Assembly (NCBI RefSeq): GCF_019397265.1
Contig: NZ_CP068985.1
Span: 1,302,001-1,366,000, forward strand
Source of the DNA: Nonomuraea coxensis DSM 45129
Lineage (GTDB): Bacteria; Actinomycetota; Actinomycetes; Streptosporangiales; Streptosporangiaceae
Length of the DNA: 64,000 nucleotides
Direction: 5' to 3'
Shown here: positions 52,763 to 60,182 of the stretch, piece after piece
How positions within the stretch are numbered: the stretch's first letter is position 1
Layout of the letters: the number at the start of each line of letters is the position of its first letter
Program-made: the position numbers and the translations under genes
The notes under the pieces: model-generated
Database searches by the model: none
Seen by the model: the letters and a program-made list of their open reading frames with translations, nothing else
What the model was told of the DNA's origin: nothing

Positions 52763-54220
52763 CTAGTGGATGAGCTCGTAGTCGCCGGGCTTCACCCTTC
52801 TCGTACGCGCCCAGTACTCGAAGGTGAAGCCCGGCCAGATCGTCCGGTTGACGCCGTGCTCGTCGAGATACCAGGAGCGGCAGCCGCCGGCGTTCCAGAC
52901 CAGGGGGTCCAGGCGGGCGCGCAGGCGGCGGTTGAAGGCCGCCTGTGCCTCCGGCCGCACGTCGAGGGCTCTGGCCCGGGTCCTCGACAGCAGGCGCAGG
53001 CATTCGACGACGTACCTCGCCTGTGACTCGATCATGAAGACGACCGAGTTGTGCCCGAGGCCGGTGTTGGGCCCGAGCAGGAAGAACAGGTTGGGGAAGC
53101 CGGAGGCGGCGATGCCGTGGTACGCCTCGACGCCGTCCTTCCAGGCGTCCTGGATGCTGAGGCCGCCGCGGCCGAGGATGTTCTGCTCGGTGAGGGCGTC
53201 CACGACCTTGAAGCCGGTGCCGTGGATGATCACGTCGGCCGGGTGCTCGCGGCCGGTGGCGTCCACCAGGGAGCGCTCGCGGATCTCGGTGACCGCGTCG
53301 GTGACGAGGGAGACGTTGTCCCTGGTCAGGGCCGGATAGTAGTCGCTGGAGATGAGGACGCGCTTGCAGCCGATCGTGTAGTCGGGGGTGAGGGCGCGGC
53401 GCAGCCCGGGGTCGGGGACCTGCCTCTCCAGGTGGCGCAGGGCCATCCGCTCGTGGCCCTTAATGAGGCGCGGGTGCACGGCGAAGCCGAGCGCCCTGGT
53501 CTCCAGCGCCCAGTAGATGCCGTAGCGCAGCGCCCTGGCCGCGCCGGGCAGCCGGAGCAGCCGCCGGGCGCGCGGGGAGAAGGCGAAGTCGGGCTTGGGC
53601 TGCAGCCACGGGGGCGTGCGCTGGAAGACCGTGACGTGGGCGGCGCGCGGCGCGATCCGGGGGACGAACTGGACGGCGGAGGCGCCGGTGCCGATGACGG
53701 CGACGCGCTTGCCGGTCAGGTCGACGGAGTGGTCCCAGGTGGCGGAGTGGAAGGCGGGGCCGGCGAACACCTCACGCCCCGCGATATCCGGATATTTCGG
53801 GATGTGTAGGGCGCCGATCGCGGACACCACGGCGTTGGCCCGCAACGTCTCCCCGTCGCCCGTGGTCACCGACCAGGAGCGGCGCTCGTCGTCGTACTCC
53901 AGGGCCGTGACGGTCTTGCCGTGGCGGATGTGCGGGGTGACGCCGTACTTGTCGGCGCAGGCCCGCAGATAGCGCTGGATCTCCTCCTGCGGGGCGAACA
54001 TCCGGGACCAGCCGGGATTGAGCTCGAAGGAGAAGGAGTACATGTGGGACGGGACGTCGCAGGCGCAGCCCGGGTAGGTGTTGTCGCGCCAGGTCCCGCC
54101 CGGCTCGCCGGCCTTCTCCAGGATGACGAAGTCGTGGTAGCCGGCTTCCTTCAGCTTCACGGCCATGCAGATCCCGGCGAAACCGGAGCCCACGATGACG
54201 ATCCCTGGCTGCTCACCCAC
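52763..54220 (-). CDS. Baeyer-Villiger-type flavin monooxygenase
   Basis: A 485-residue flavoprotein. The FAD-binding GSGFAG is at 11-16, the Baeyer-Villiger fingerprint FAGPAFHSATWD (F-x-G-x3-H-x3-W-D) at about 152-163, and the NADPH-binding GTGASAVQF near 176. This class inserts oxygen next to a carbonyl, making esters or lactones from ketones, including steroids. The substrate is unknown. GTG 54220 has AGGAGG five bases upstream. A perfect palindrome lies just beyond it. Confidence 0.88.
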   Translation of the reverse strand: MGEQPGIVIVGSGFAGICMAVKLKEAGYHDFVILEKAGEPGGTWRDNTYPGCACDVPSHMYSFSFELNPGWSRMFAPQEEIQRYLRACADKYGVTPHIRHGKTVTALEYDDERRSWSVTTGDGETLRANAVVSAIGALHIPKYPDIAGREVFAGPAFHSATWDHSVDLTGKRVAVIGTGASAVQFVPRIAPRAAHVTVFQRTPPWLQPKPDFAFSPRARRLLRLPGAARALRYGIYWALETRALGFAVHPRLIKGHERMALRHLERQVPDPGLRRALTPDYTIGCKRVLISSDYYPALTRDNVSLVTDAVTEIRERSLVDATGREHPADVIIHGTGFKVVDALTEQNILGRGGLSIQDAWKDGVEAYHGIAASGFPNLFFLLGPNTGLGHNSVVFMIESQARYVVECLRLLSRTRARALDVRPEAQAAFNRRLRARLDPLVWNAGGCRSWYLDEHGVNRTIWPGFTFEYWARTRRVKPGDYELIH

Positions 54221-54231
54221 GCGAACCTCCT

Positions 54232-54250
54232 ATTGGACGCTTTGTCCAAT
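54232..54250. promoter_or_regulatory. Perfect 19-bp palindrome at the monooxygenase promoter
   Basis: ATTGGAC-GCTTT-GTCCAAT is a perfect 7-5-7 inverted repeat 11 bp upstream of the GTG and next to its ribosome site (AGGAGG at 54226-54231). It is the expected form of a TetR-type operator; no TetR gene lies next to it. Confidence 0.65.
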
Positions 54251-54345
54251 GTAGGGCATATGGGTGTCTTGAGGGAACGACGAAAACCCGCCACGGCGTC
54301 GCGGCGGGTCGGCCTTCCGGGGGTGCCCCTGCCGGAGGGGGAGCC

Positions 54346-54519
54346 CTACCGGAGGAGGAGGAAGGCGGCGACGCCGATGATCACGATCGCCGCGACCACC
54401 GCGATGATGGGCAGCAGAGGCGACTTCTTGGGCGTGGCCTGGGCCTCCTGCTCGCGCGCGTTCGCGAAGGCGCGGAAGGCCTGGGTGTTGCCCGCCGGGT
54501 CGATGTGCTGGTCAGACAT
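54346..54519 (-). CDS. Small C-terminally anchored membrane protein (57 residues)
   Basis: A short gene starting with ATG at 54519. Residues 1-33 are hydrophilic, with a charged helix (FRAFANAREQEAQA). Residues 36-56 form one helix (LPIIAVVAAIVIIGVAAFLLL) ending in Arg. It should be a tail-anchored protein facing the cytoplasm. A -10 TAGGCT (minus strand, 54527-54532) ends 7 nt before the ATG, so the mRNA is probably leaderless. The function is unknown. Confidence 0.65.
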   Translation of the reverse strand: MSDQHIDPAGNTQAFRAFANAREQEAQATPKKSPLLPIIAVVAAIVIIGVAAFLLLR

Positions 54520-54526
54520 GGGCGCA

Positions 54527-54532
54527 AGCCTA
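54527..54532 (-). promoter_or_regulatory. -10 box (TAGGCT) for a leaderless small-protein mRNA
   Basis: TAGGCT on the minus strand ends 7 nt upstream of ATG 54519. An AACGGC-TGT-GCCGTT hairpin (54538-54552) lies farther upstream. Confidence 0.4.
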
Positions 54533-54613
54533 GCGGCAACGGCTGTGCCGTTTGGGGCTTTTTGCGCGAATTCCTCGGGGCGGGCTGATTAGGGGACCAC
54601 CCCCTCCGGCGGA

Positions 54614-54619
54614 TAGCTT
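54614..54619 (+). promoter_or_regulatory. -10 box (TAGCTT) for a leaderless SURF1 mRNA
   Basis: TAGCTT ends 6 nt before ATG 54626. The nearest Shine-Dalgarno-like sequence is absent. Confidence 0.4.
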
Positions 54620-54625
54620 GTAGAC

Positions 54626-55408
54626 ATGCTCAGGACCCTTTTCTCGCCCCGCCTCGTCGGGTTGCACCTGCTCACGATCGGGGTCCTGATCGCGTTCGTC
54701 TTTCTCGGGCGCTGGCAGCTCGGGGTCTTCGAGGAGTCGGGCCGGCCGCGCGCCGCCGCCGACCCCGCGCCGGTGCCCGCCGCCACGCTCGCCCCCCTGG
54801 CCGCCCAGCTCACCGGCGACGTCGTCGGGCGGCGGGTGACGGCCGAGGGCGCGTACGACCCCGCCCGCCAGCTCCTCGTCGCCGACCGCCGTCCTGACGT
54901 GGACGCGCCCGGCGGCAAGGCCTCGCAGGACGACGGTTACTGGGTGCTCACGCCGCTCCGGCTCGACGACGGCACGCTGATGCCGGTGGTGCGGGGCTGG
55001 GTGGCCGCGAGCGACGACCCGGCGGCGGCCGACGTGCCGGCCGGCCGGGTAACGGTGACCGGCCGGCTGAGCCCGCAGCAGGGCACCGACAGCGTGCAAC
55101 GGCGCGCCGAGGCCCTGCCCGCCGGGCAGGTGCAGACGGTCTCCACCGGCGAGCTGGTCAACCTGTGGGCCGGCGAGAAGGTGCGCCCAGGCTTCGTGGT
55201 CGCGCAGCCGCCGTCCGGCTCGCTGACGCAGGTCGCGATCGCTCCGCCGGCGACCGAAGGTGCGCTGACCTGGCGTAACCTGGCTTATGCCGCTAACTGG
55301 TGGATCTTTGCAGGATTCGCCGTTTTCATGTGGTTCCACTTCGTACGGGACGCCGTACGGTCGGATCGGGATCGTGGCAAATCCCCTGAGATGGCTCTGG
55401 AAGGTTAA
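54626..55408 (+). CDS. surf1: SURF1-family cytochrome oxidase assembly protein
   Basis: A 260-residue membrane protein with one helix near each end (about 9-27 and 230-248). The SURF1 marks are the early FLGRWQLGVFEES, the mid VTAEGAYDPARQLLV and YWVLTPLRLDDGTLMPVVRGWV, and the late LTWRNLAYAANWWIFAGFA. SURF1 proteins help place heme in cytochrome c oxidase. It lies 3 bp before the DUF3817 gene. Confidence 0.88.
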   Translation: MLRTLFSPRLVGLHLLTIGVLIAFVFLGRWQLGVFEESGRPRAAADPAPVPAATLAPLAAQLTGDVVGRRVTAEGAYDPARQLLVADRRPDVDAPGGKASQDDGYWVLTPLRLDDGTLMPVVRGWVAASDDPAAADVPAGRVTVTGRLSPQQGTDSVQRRAEALPAGQVQTVSTGELVNLWAGEKVRPGFVVAQPPSGSLTQVAIAPPATEGALTWRNLAYAANWWIFAGFAVFMWFHFVRDAVRSDRDRGKSPEMALEG

Positions 55409-55411
55409 AAC

Positions 55412-55726
55412 GTGGAATCGGCTCTGAAGCCCTTCCGGGTGCTCGCCTACGTCGTCGGCTGCATGCTGCTCATCCTGTGCGCTGCCATGGTGCTGCGGTA
55501 CGGCTTCGGCAACCCCACCCTGTCGAAGATCACCGCACCGATCCACGGCGGGCTCTACATGCTCTATCTGGTCGCGGTGATGAACCTCGGCATGAAGGCG
55601 CGCTGGTCGTGGCCCTACATGCTGGGCGTCATGCTCGGCGGCACGGTGCCCTTCCTGTCGTTCGTCATCGAACGCAGGGTGACCCAGCGCGTCCAGTCGG
55701 CCGCGCCGGCCGCGGCGGAGGCCTGA
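55412..55726 (+). CDS. DUF3817 small integral membrane protein
   Basis: A 104-residue protein with three helices (about 11-29, 46-62, 70-87). RVLAYVVGCMLLILC, a PIHGGLYMLYLVAVMNLG segment with conserved His, and GGTVPFLSFVIERRV are typical of DUF3817. The function is unknown. It is usually found near SURF1, as here, so a link to respiratory-membrane assembly is possible. It starts with GTG 55412. Confidence 0.85.
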   Translation: MESALKPFRVLAYVVGCMLLILCAAMVLRYGFGNPTLSKITAPIHGGLYMLYLVAVMNLGMKARWSWPYMLGVMLGGTVPFLSFVIERRVTQRVQSAAPAAAEA

Positions 55727-55760
55727 GGCCCGTCGGGGTCCGGCCCCCGCCGCCCGGGGC

Positions 55761-55952
55761 TCAGCGGCCGATCCCGCGCCGGCGCGCCCTCTTCAGCCGC
55801 TCGCGCTGCGAGGGGTCGAGCATCAGGTAGCCGACCACCGGAGCGCCGATCGCACCCAGCACCACCAGCAGGGTGACCCAACCCGGCAGGAAGATCAGCG
55901 AGATCAGGACGGCGATTCCCGCGCCGATGGCGTACTTCTGGACTGGCGACAT
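55761..55952 (-). CDS. Small two-helix membrane protein (63 residues)
   Basis: A protein with two hydrophobic segments (KYAIGAGIAVLISLIFLPGW and LLVVLGAIGAPVVGYLML) and a strongly basic tail (RERLKRARRRGIGR). ATG 55952 has CGGAGG six bases upstream; the upstream ATG at 55994 lacks a site. The function is unknown. Confidence 0.65.
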   Translation of the reverse strand: MSPVQKYAIGAGIAVLISLIFLPGWVTLLVVLGAIGAPVVGYLMLDPSQRERLKRARRRGIGR

Positions 55953-56059
55953 CCTCTTCCTCCGAACGCGGAGCGCACGCCCCGCCTCTCCCACATTCTG
56001 CGTCCTCGATCCAACGAGCGGGACACCCTGGGGGTTCCCTTCGCGATGTATCGCGATGA

Positions 56060-56776
56060 TCAGCCGGCGTCGTACGCCGCGACCGACCAGGCTCCCGGAC
56101 GCTCACCGAGCTCGGCGGCCAGCCGGTCGGCCGCCTCCGGGCCGGACAGCTCGTGCCTCCCCTCGCACGCGTCCTTCGACGGGCACGCCCCGCGTCCGCG
56201 GACGACGGGGGCGTCAGGGGGGAAGACCCAGACCGTGATCTGGTGGTCGCGGCCGAGCCAGCCCGGCTCGTACGCCTTGTCCGCGAGCATGCTGAGCCCG
56301 CCGTCCGGGCCGCAGACGCCGGCGGCGCCGCTCGTCCCCTCGTGGGTGAAGAAGATCGAGCCCGGCTCCCGGCAGAAGATCACGATCTTGACGTTCTCGC
56401 TCGTGGGACGGAAGCGGAGACGCACCTTCGCCGCCGACCGCGGCGCCGTCGCCGCCGACAGGCGGTTCAGCCCCTCGTAGGCGTGGGGCGGCTGCTCGAA
56501 GGCCGGCGGGGGCGAGGCCGGTGGCGCGGGTTCGGGGACGCCGGTCAGGTTCGACACCGACAGGACGACGGTCATGACGACCGCCGCGGTGGCGACGGCA
56601 GCGCCCGCCGTCCAGCCCCAGCCCCAGCGCCGGCCCCTTCCCCGTCCCCAGCGCCGGCGGGGTGGGCGTCCCTCGGCGTGGCGGGCCGTCAGCCGCGCCC
56701 GGGCCCGGGCCACGGTCTCGGCCGAAGGCGGCGGCTCGTCCGGGATCGCCCGGGCGAGCAGCGTGATCTCATCCAT
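56060..56776 (-). CDS. Membrane partner of the ECF sigma factor
   Basis: A 238-residue protein with an N-terminal stretch (MDEITLLARAIPDEPPPSAETVARARARL) like that of CU044_5270-type proteins often encoded after ECF sigma genes. One helix lies at about 56-75, followed by a secreted domain with four cysteines (VIFCREPG, GVCGPDG, GACPSKDACEG). It has no HxxxCxxC zinc anti-sigma motif, so inhibition of the sigma factor is only inferred from the 8-bp gene overlap. Confidence 0.65.
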   Translation of the reverse strand: MDEITLLARAIPDEPPPSAETVARARARLTARHAEGRPPRRRWGRGRGRRWGWGWTAGAAVATAAVVMTVVLSVSNLTGVPEPAPPASPPPAFEQPPHAYEGLNRLSAATAPRSAAKVRLRFRPTSENVKIVIFCREPGSIFFTHEGTSGAAGVCGPDGGLSMLADKAYEPGWLGRDHQITVWVFPPDAPVVRGRGACPSKDACEGRHELSGPEAADRLAAELGERPGAWSVAAYDAG

Positions 56777-57305
56777 CGTGGCCCTCCTTCAGCGGGTTGA
56801 CGTCGCCCAGTGCCAGGCGAAGGTGCTTGCGTGCCCGGCTCAGCCGGGAGGCCACGGTGCCGTAGGGGATCTCCAGTGCGGTCGCGACCTCCTGGTGGGT
56901 GAAGCCGGCCAGCGCCACCAGCAGCACCACGTCCCGGTCGCCCCTGTTCAGCCCGGCGAGCGCCCCCGCGAGCCTGCCGGTGAGCCGGCCGGCCGCGACC
57001 CGCGCGAGCGTCGTGTCCTCGTGACTCTGCGCCTCGCGTTCGGCCGTCCTGCTGAGCGCTCTCCACCTGCGGATCTCGCTGCGGTGGTGTCGTGCGATGA
57101 GCTTGGTGGCGATGCCGTACAGCCAGGGTTTGACGTCGCCGCGCGAGGGCTCGTACCCGCCTCCGGCGGCGACGAGGAAGACCTCGCCCGCCAGGTCGTC
57201 GGCGTCGTCCCTGGAGAGCCGCCTGGCGATGTAGCGGTGGATCTCCGCGAAGTAGGCGTCGAAGACCTGGTCCAGGTCCAGCCCTGGCCGGGTGGGGACG
57301 TTCAT
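56769..57305 (-). CDS. ECF RNA polymerase sigma factor
   Basis: A 178-residue sigma-70 family protein: region 2 with FDAYFAEIHRYIARRLSRDDADDLAGEVFLVA and PWLYGIATKLIARHHRSEIRR, and region 4 with GFTHQEVATALEIPYGTVASRLSRARKHLR. Extracytoplasmic-function sigma factors direct polymerase to stress or signal promoters. It starts with ATG 57305 and overlaps its membrane partner by 8 bp. Confidence 0.9.
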   Translation of the reverse strand: MNVPTRPGLDLDQVFDAYFAEIHRYIARRLSRDDADDLAGEVFLVAAGGGYEPSRGDVKPWLYGIATKLIARHHRSEIRRWRALSRTAEREAQSHEDTTLARVAAGRLTGRLAGALAGLNRGDRDVVLLVALAGFTHQEVATALEIPYGTVASRLSRARKHLRLALGDVNPLKEGHDG

Positions 57306-57404
57306 GTGAGCGGCCTCGACGGCGTCGGCGATGGGATCACGCGCGGTTCTCCGTTCGGTTCGCGAAGGCGGTCACCGCTGATTGCCCGGAAGGCGGGAAA
57401 GCTT

Positions 57405-58514
57405 TCACCGGCCTCGCGCGGCGCCGTCCTGCCCGCGGCCACGGCGGCGGCCGGCCGCGCGCAGCCCGGCGGCCACCTCCTCCAGCGACGGCCGCGCCGC
57501 CGGATCGGGCGACAGCAGCCCGGACAGCAGCGGCCCCAGCGCGCCCGCCCGCGTCATCGGCGCGCCCGGCGCGGGCGGCCGGCCCTCCAGGGCGGCGTAC
57601 AGCGTGGCCCCGAGGGACCACAGGTCGGCCTCCGGGCCGGGCCCGCCCTCCGGGGGCGCGTACGCGGGCGGCGTCCCCGACCGCACGGACGGCAGCAGCG
57701 TCGCCCCGCCGTGGTCGTCCACTAGAACGTTCCCGGGGTGCACCCCGCCGTGCGGCCCCGGCCCGTGGCGCAGCCGGTCGGCCACCGCCAGGCCGATCGC
57801 CGCCACCTCGGCGGGCGGCAGCGGCCCGAGCGCCTCGATGAGCCGGTCCAGCGGCCGGTCCACGGCCAGCCGCTCCAGCGTCTCGCGGATCACCTCCACC
57901 GGCGGCGGGCCCGACGGGTTCAGCATCGCCCTGACCAGCGACCTGAGCGGCTCAGGACCGGCCGCGGGCGACGCGCCCGGCGGCCGGCCCTCGACCGCGA
58001 AGTGCAGCGTCGCCCCGAGGGACCAAAGATCGGCCGACGGCCAGGTGCTCCGGCTCGGCAGCCCGAACCCGGTCAGCATCGCCCGGCCCCGCGCTGTCAG
58101 CAGCACGTTGCCGGGATCGACGTTGCCGTGCACGTACGACGCCGCGTGCGCGGTCGTCAGCGCCCCCAGCACGCCCACGCCCGCCCTGGCCGCCTGCACC
58201 ACGGGAAGGGGCCGGCGCGACCCGACCGCGGACTCCAGCGCCGTCCCGTGAACGGGCTCCATGACCAGCCACGGCACGTCGTCCTGCGTCACCACGTCGA
58301 GCACCCGCACGATCGACGGATGCCGCAGCGCCGCCGCCGCCCGCGCCCGGTGCAGCGCCGCCGCCCGCGACTCGGCCGGCAGGCGCAGCTCCATGACCGT
58401 CACCTCCCGGCCGCCCGGCTCGTCGAAGGCCGGGCGCGCCGGCCCCGCCGCCAGGGGATCGAGCAGGCGGTAACGACCGGCCAGCCTCCTTGGCCCTCCC
58501 CTGTCGAGGTGCAC
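57405..58514 (-). CDS. Tandem pseudokinase protein
   Basis: About 369 residues with one full kinase-like unit and a second C-lobe copy. In the first, HRDLKPxN is HGNVDPGN and DFG is TGFG. In the second it is HGGVHPGN with LLPS, so the catalytic Asp and Lys are lost in both. Yet DLWSLGATLHFAVEGRPPG and DLWSLGATLYAALEGRPPA are near copies, so the fold is kept. It probably binds or scaffolds rather than phosphorylates. No transmembrane helix is seen. GTG 58514, five bases after GGAGG, is preferred to GTG 58526, which has no spacing. Confidence 0.75.
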   Translation of the reverse strand: MHLDRGGPRRLAGRYRLLDPLAAGPARPAFDEPGGREVTVMELRLPAESRAAALHRARAAAALRHPSIVRVLDVVTQDDVPWLVMEPVHGTALESAVGSRRPLPVVQAARAGVGVLGALTTAHAASYVHGNVDPGNVLLTARGRAMLTGFGLPSRSTWPSADLWSLGATLHFAVEGRPPGASPAAGPEPLRSLVRAMLNPSGPPPVEVIRETLERLAVDRPLDRLIEALGPLPPAEVAAIGLAVADRLRHGPGPHGGVHPGNVLVDDHGGATLLPSVRSGTPPAYAPPEGGPGPEADLWSLGATLYAALEGRPPAPGAPMTRAGALGPLLSGLLSPDPAARPSLEEVAAGLRAAGRRRGRGQDGAARGR

Positions 58515-58571
58515 GACAACCTCCACCTCCGCCCGGAACCATCCAGCCCGGCGCCGTTCCGCGTGTGGCCG

Positions 58572-59426
58572 TCACGTCGCCTGGCCGGCCAGCCAGGACT
58601 CGTGCGCGCTGTGCAGCCTGCGCCACAGGCCGTCCCTCTCCTCCGGCCCGACGTCGTCGAGCGGCAGGACGAAGACGTCCGCGAGGGCCGCGAAGTAGTC
58701 CCGCGCGGTGTCGAGGGTGAGCGAATGGGCGCCCGAGCCGATCCTGGACAGCGTGAGCCCGCGCAACTGGTCCACGCCGGAGCCGTCGCGCCGCGCCACC
58801 GACGCCACCCGCACGAACCCGGAGTCCGGCGACGTCGTCAAATGGTGGTGCATCTTCTCGAACGCGGACATCTCCGTCGGCGCCGGATCGAAGTCCATCC
58901 CCAGGAACGAGCCGTTCGCGTCGTGGTCGAGCCGCCAGCCGCCGGGCGCGACCTCCGACGGGCGCAGCCCGTACGTGAACGGCCCCTGCCGGTAGACGCC
59001 GGCCACCAGCGGCAACGGCTCGTGCAGGGCGTCGCCGAGCCCGACGTCCACCAGCCACTCACCGCCGGGGTTGTCCGGCGAGGGCAGGCCGCGGGCCGTG
59101 AGCACCAGATGGTTGGCGGTGACGCCCGGCTCGCCGCCGCGCGACTGGACCCCGCCGACGTGCCGGGTCACGTCGTAGCCGAGCGCCGTCAGGAGGGAGT
59201 GGAACGCGCCGTTCAGATGGAAGCAGTAGCCGCCCCGGCCGCGCAGGATGCGCGCGACGGACTCGGCGGGCTCCACGGACGTGGGGCGGTCGAGCCAGAT
59301 CTCCAGAGCCTCGTAGGCGACCTTCTCGACGTGCGCGGCGTGCAGGGCGCGCAGGTTGTCGGCGGTGGCGGGCGCGCCGAGCAGGTGGGGCAGGCCGATG
59401 CGGCCGAGGTATGCAGCGGTGGTCAC
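58572..59426 (-). CDS. nat: Arylamine N-acetyltransferase
   Basis: A 284-residue enzyme of the NAT family. The catalytic triad is Cys in GRGGYCFHLNGAF, His in TANHLVL and Asp in WLVDVGLGD. It moves acetyl from acetyl-CoA to arylamines or hydrazines; in mycobacteria NAT belongs to a cholesterol-related gene set. GTG 59426 gives the usual family start (TTAAYLGRIGL); longer frames run into the regulator on the other strand. It lies 57 bp before the pseudokinase on the same strand. Confidence 0.88.
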   Translation of the reverse strand: MTTAAYLGRIGLPHLLGAPATADNLRALHAAHVEKVAYEALEIWLDRPTSVEPAESVARILRGRGGYCFHLNGAFHSLLTALGYDVTRHVGGVQSRGGEPGVTANHLVLTARGLPSPDNPGGEWLVDVGLGDALHEPLPLVAGVYRQGPFTYGLRPSEVAPGGWRLDHDANGSFLGMDFDPAPTEMSAFEKMHHHLTTSPDSGFVRVASVARRDGSGVDQLRGLTLSRIGSGAHSLTLDTARDYFAALADVFVLPLDDVGPEERDGLWRRLHSAHESWLAGQAT

Positions 59427-59485
59427 CTGCCAAGTCTGCACTGTATGTGCACGCTTAAGGAGGTGTGGTCTGCACAGCCCGCTTC

Positions 59486-59491
59486 TACGCT
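59486..59491 (+). promoter_or_regulatory. -10 box (TACGCT) for a leaderless regulator mRNA
   Basis: TACGCT ends 7 nt before GTG 59499. The -35 is not convincing. Confidence 0.4.
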
Positions 59492-59498
59492 TTCGTAC

Positions 59499-60182
59499 GT
59501 GGCAGAGCAGCGACGCATCCTCGTGGTCGAGGACGACCGGACGATCGCCCTGGCCGTGCGGAACCGCCTGGCCGCCGAGGGGTTCGACGTCCGGGTGGCG
59601 GGCGACGGGCAGGACGCCCTCGCCCAGTACGCCAGGGCCGAGCCCGACCTCGTGATCCTCGACCGGCTGCTGCCCGGCCTGGACGGGCTGGAGGTGTGCC
59701 GGCGCATGCAGGCCGCCCGGCCCGTGCCCGTGCTCATGCTGACCGCACTCGGGGAGGAGACCGACGTCCTGGTCGGGCTGGGCGTCGGGGCCGACGACTA
59801 CCTGGCCAAGCCGTTCAGCATGCGCGAGCTCGTCGCGCGCATCCACGCGCTGCTGCGCCGGGTGGAGCGGGCCGCCCAGCTCGCCGCCGAGGACACCGTG
59901 ATCCGGGTGGGCGAGGTCGAGATCGACACCGCCGCCCGACGGGTGTTCGTGCGCGGCAGCGAGGCGCAGCTCACCCGTACCGAGTTCGACCTGCTGCGGC
60001 GGCTCGCCGAGCGGCCAGGACAGGTCTTCGAGCGCGACCGGCTGCTGTCGGACGTATGGGGCTTCTCCGAGGCCGCCGCCACCAGGACCGTCGACAGCCA
60101 CGTACGGGCGCTGCGCCGCAAGCTCGGCCCCGACGTCGTACGGACCGTGCACGGCGTCGGCTACGCCCTGGTACGGCGATGA
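59499..60182 (+). CDS. OmpR-family response regulator
   Basis: A 227-residue regulator. The receiver has ILVVEDDRTIALAV, the phosphorylated Asp in LVILDRLLPG and Lys in DDYLAKPF. The winged helix ends in ATRTVDSHVRALRRKLG and VRTVHGVGYALVRR. GTG 59499 is set by the leaderless -10. It overlaps the histidine kinase by 4 bp (ATGA). Confidence 0.9.
   Translation: MAEQRRILVVEDDRTIALAVRNRLAAEGFDVRVAGDGQDALAQYARAEPDLVILDRLLPGLDGLEVCRRMQAARPVPVLMLTALGEETDVLVGLGVGADDYLAKPFSMRELVARIHALLRRVERAAQLAAEDTVIRVGEVEIDTAARRVFVRGSEAQLTRTEFDLLRRLAERPGQVFERDRLLSDVWGFSEAAATRTVDSHVRALRRKLGPDVVRTVHGVGYALVRR

Noticed and set aside
54538..54552. Terminator AACGGC-TGT-GCCGTT
   Set aside because: A T-run follows on the plus strand, but no plus-strand gene ends upstream of it; it may be a chance or promoter-associated hairpin.
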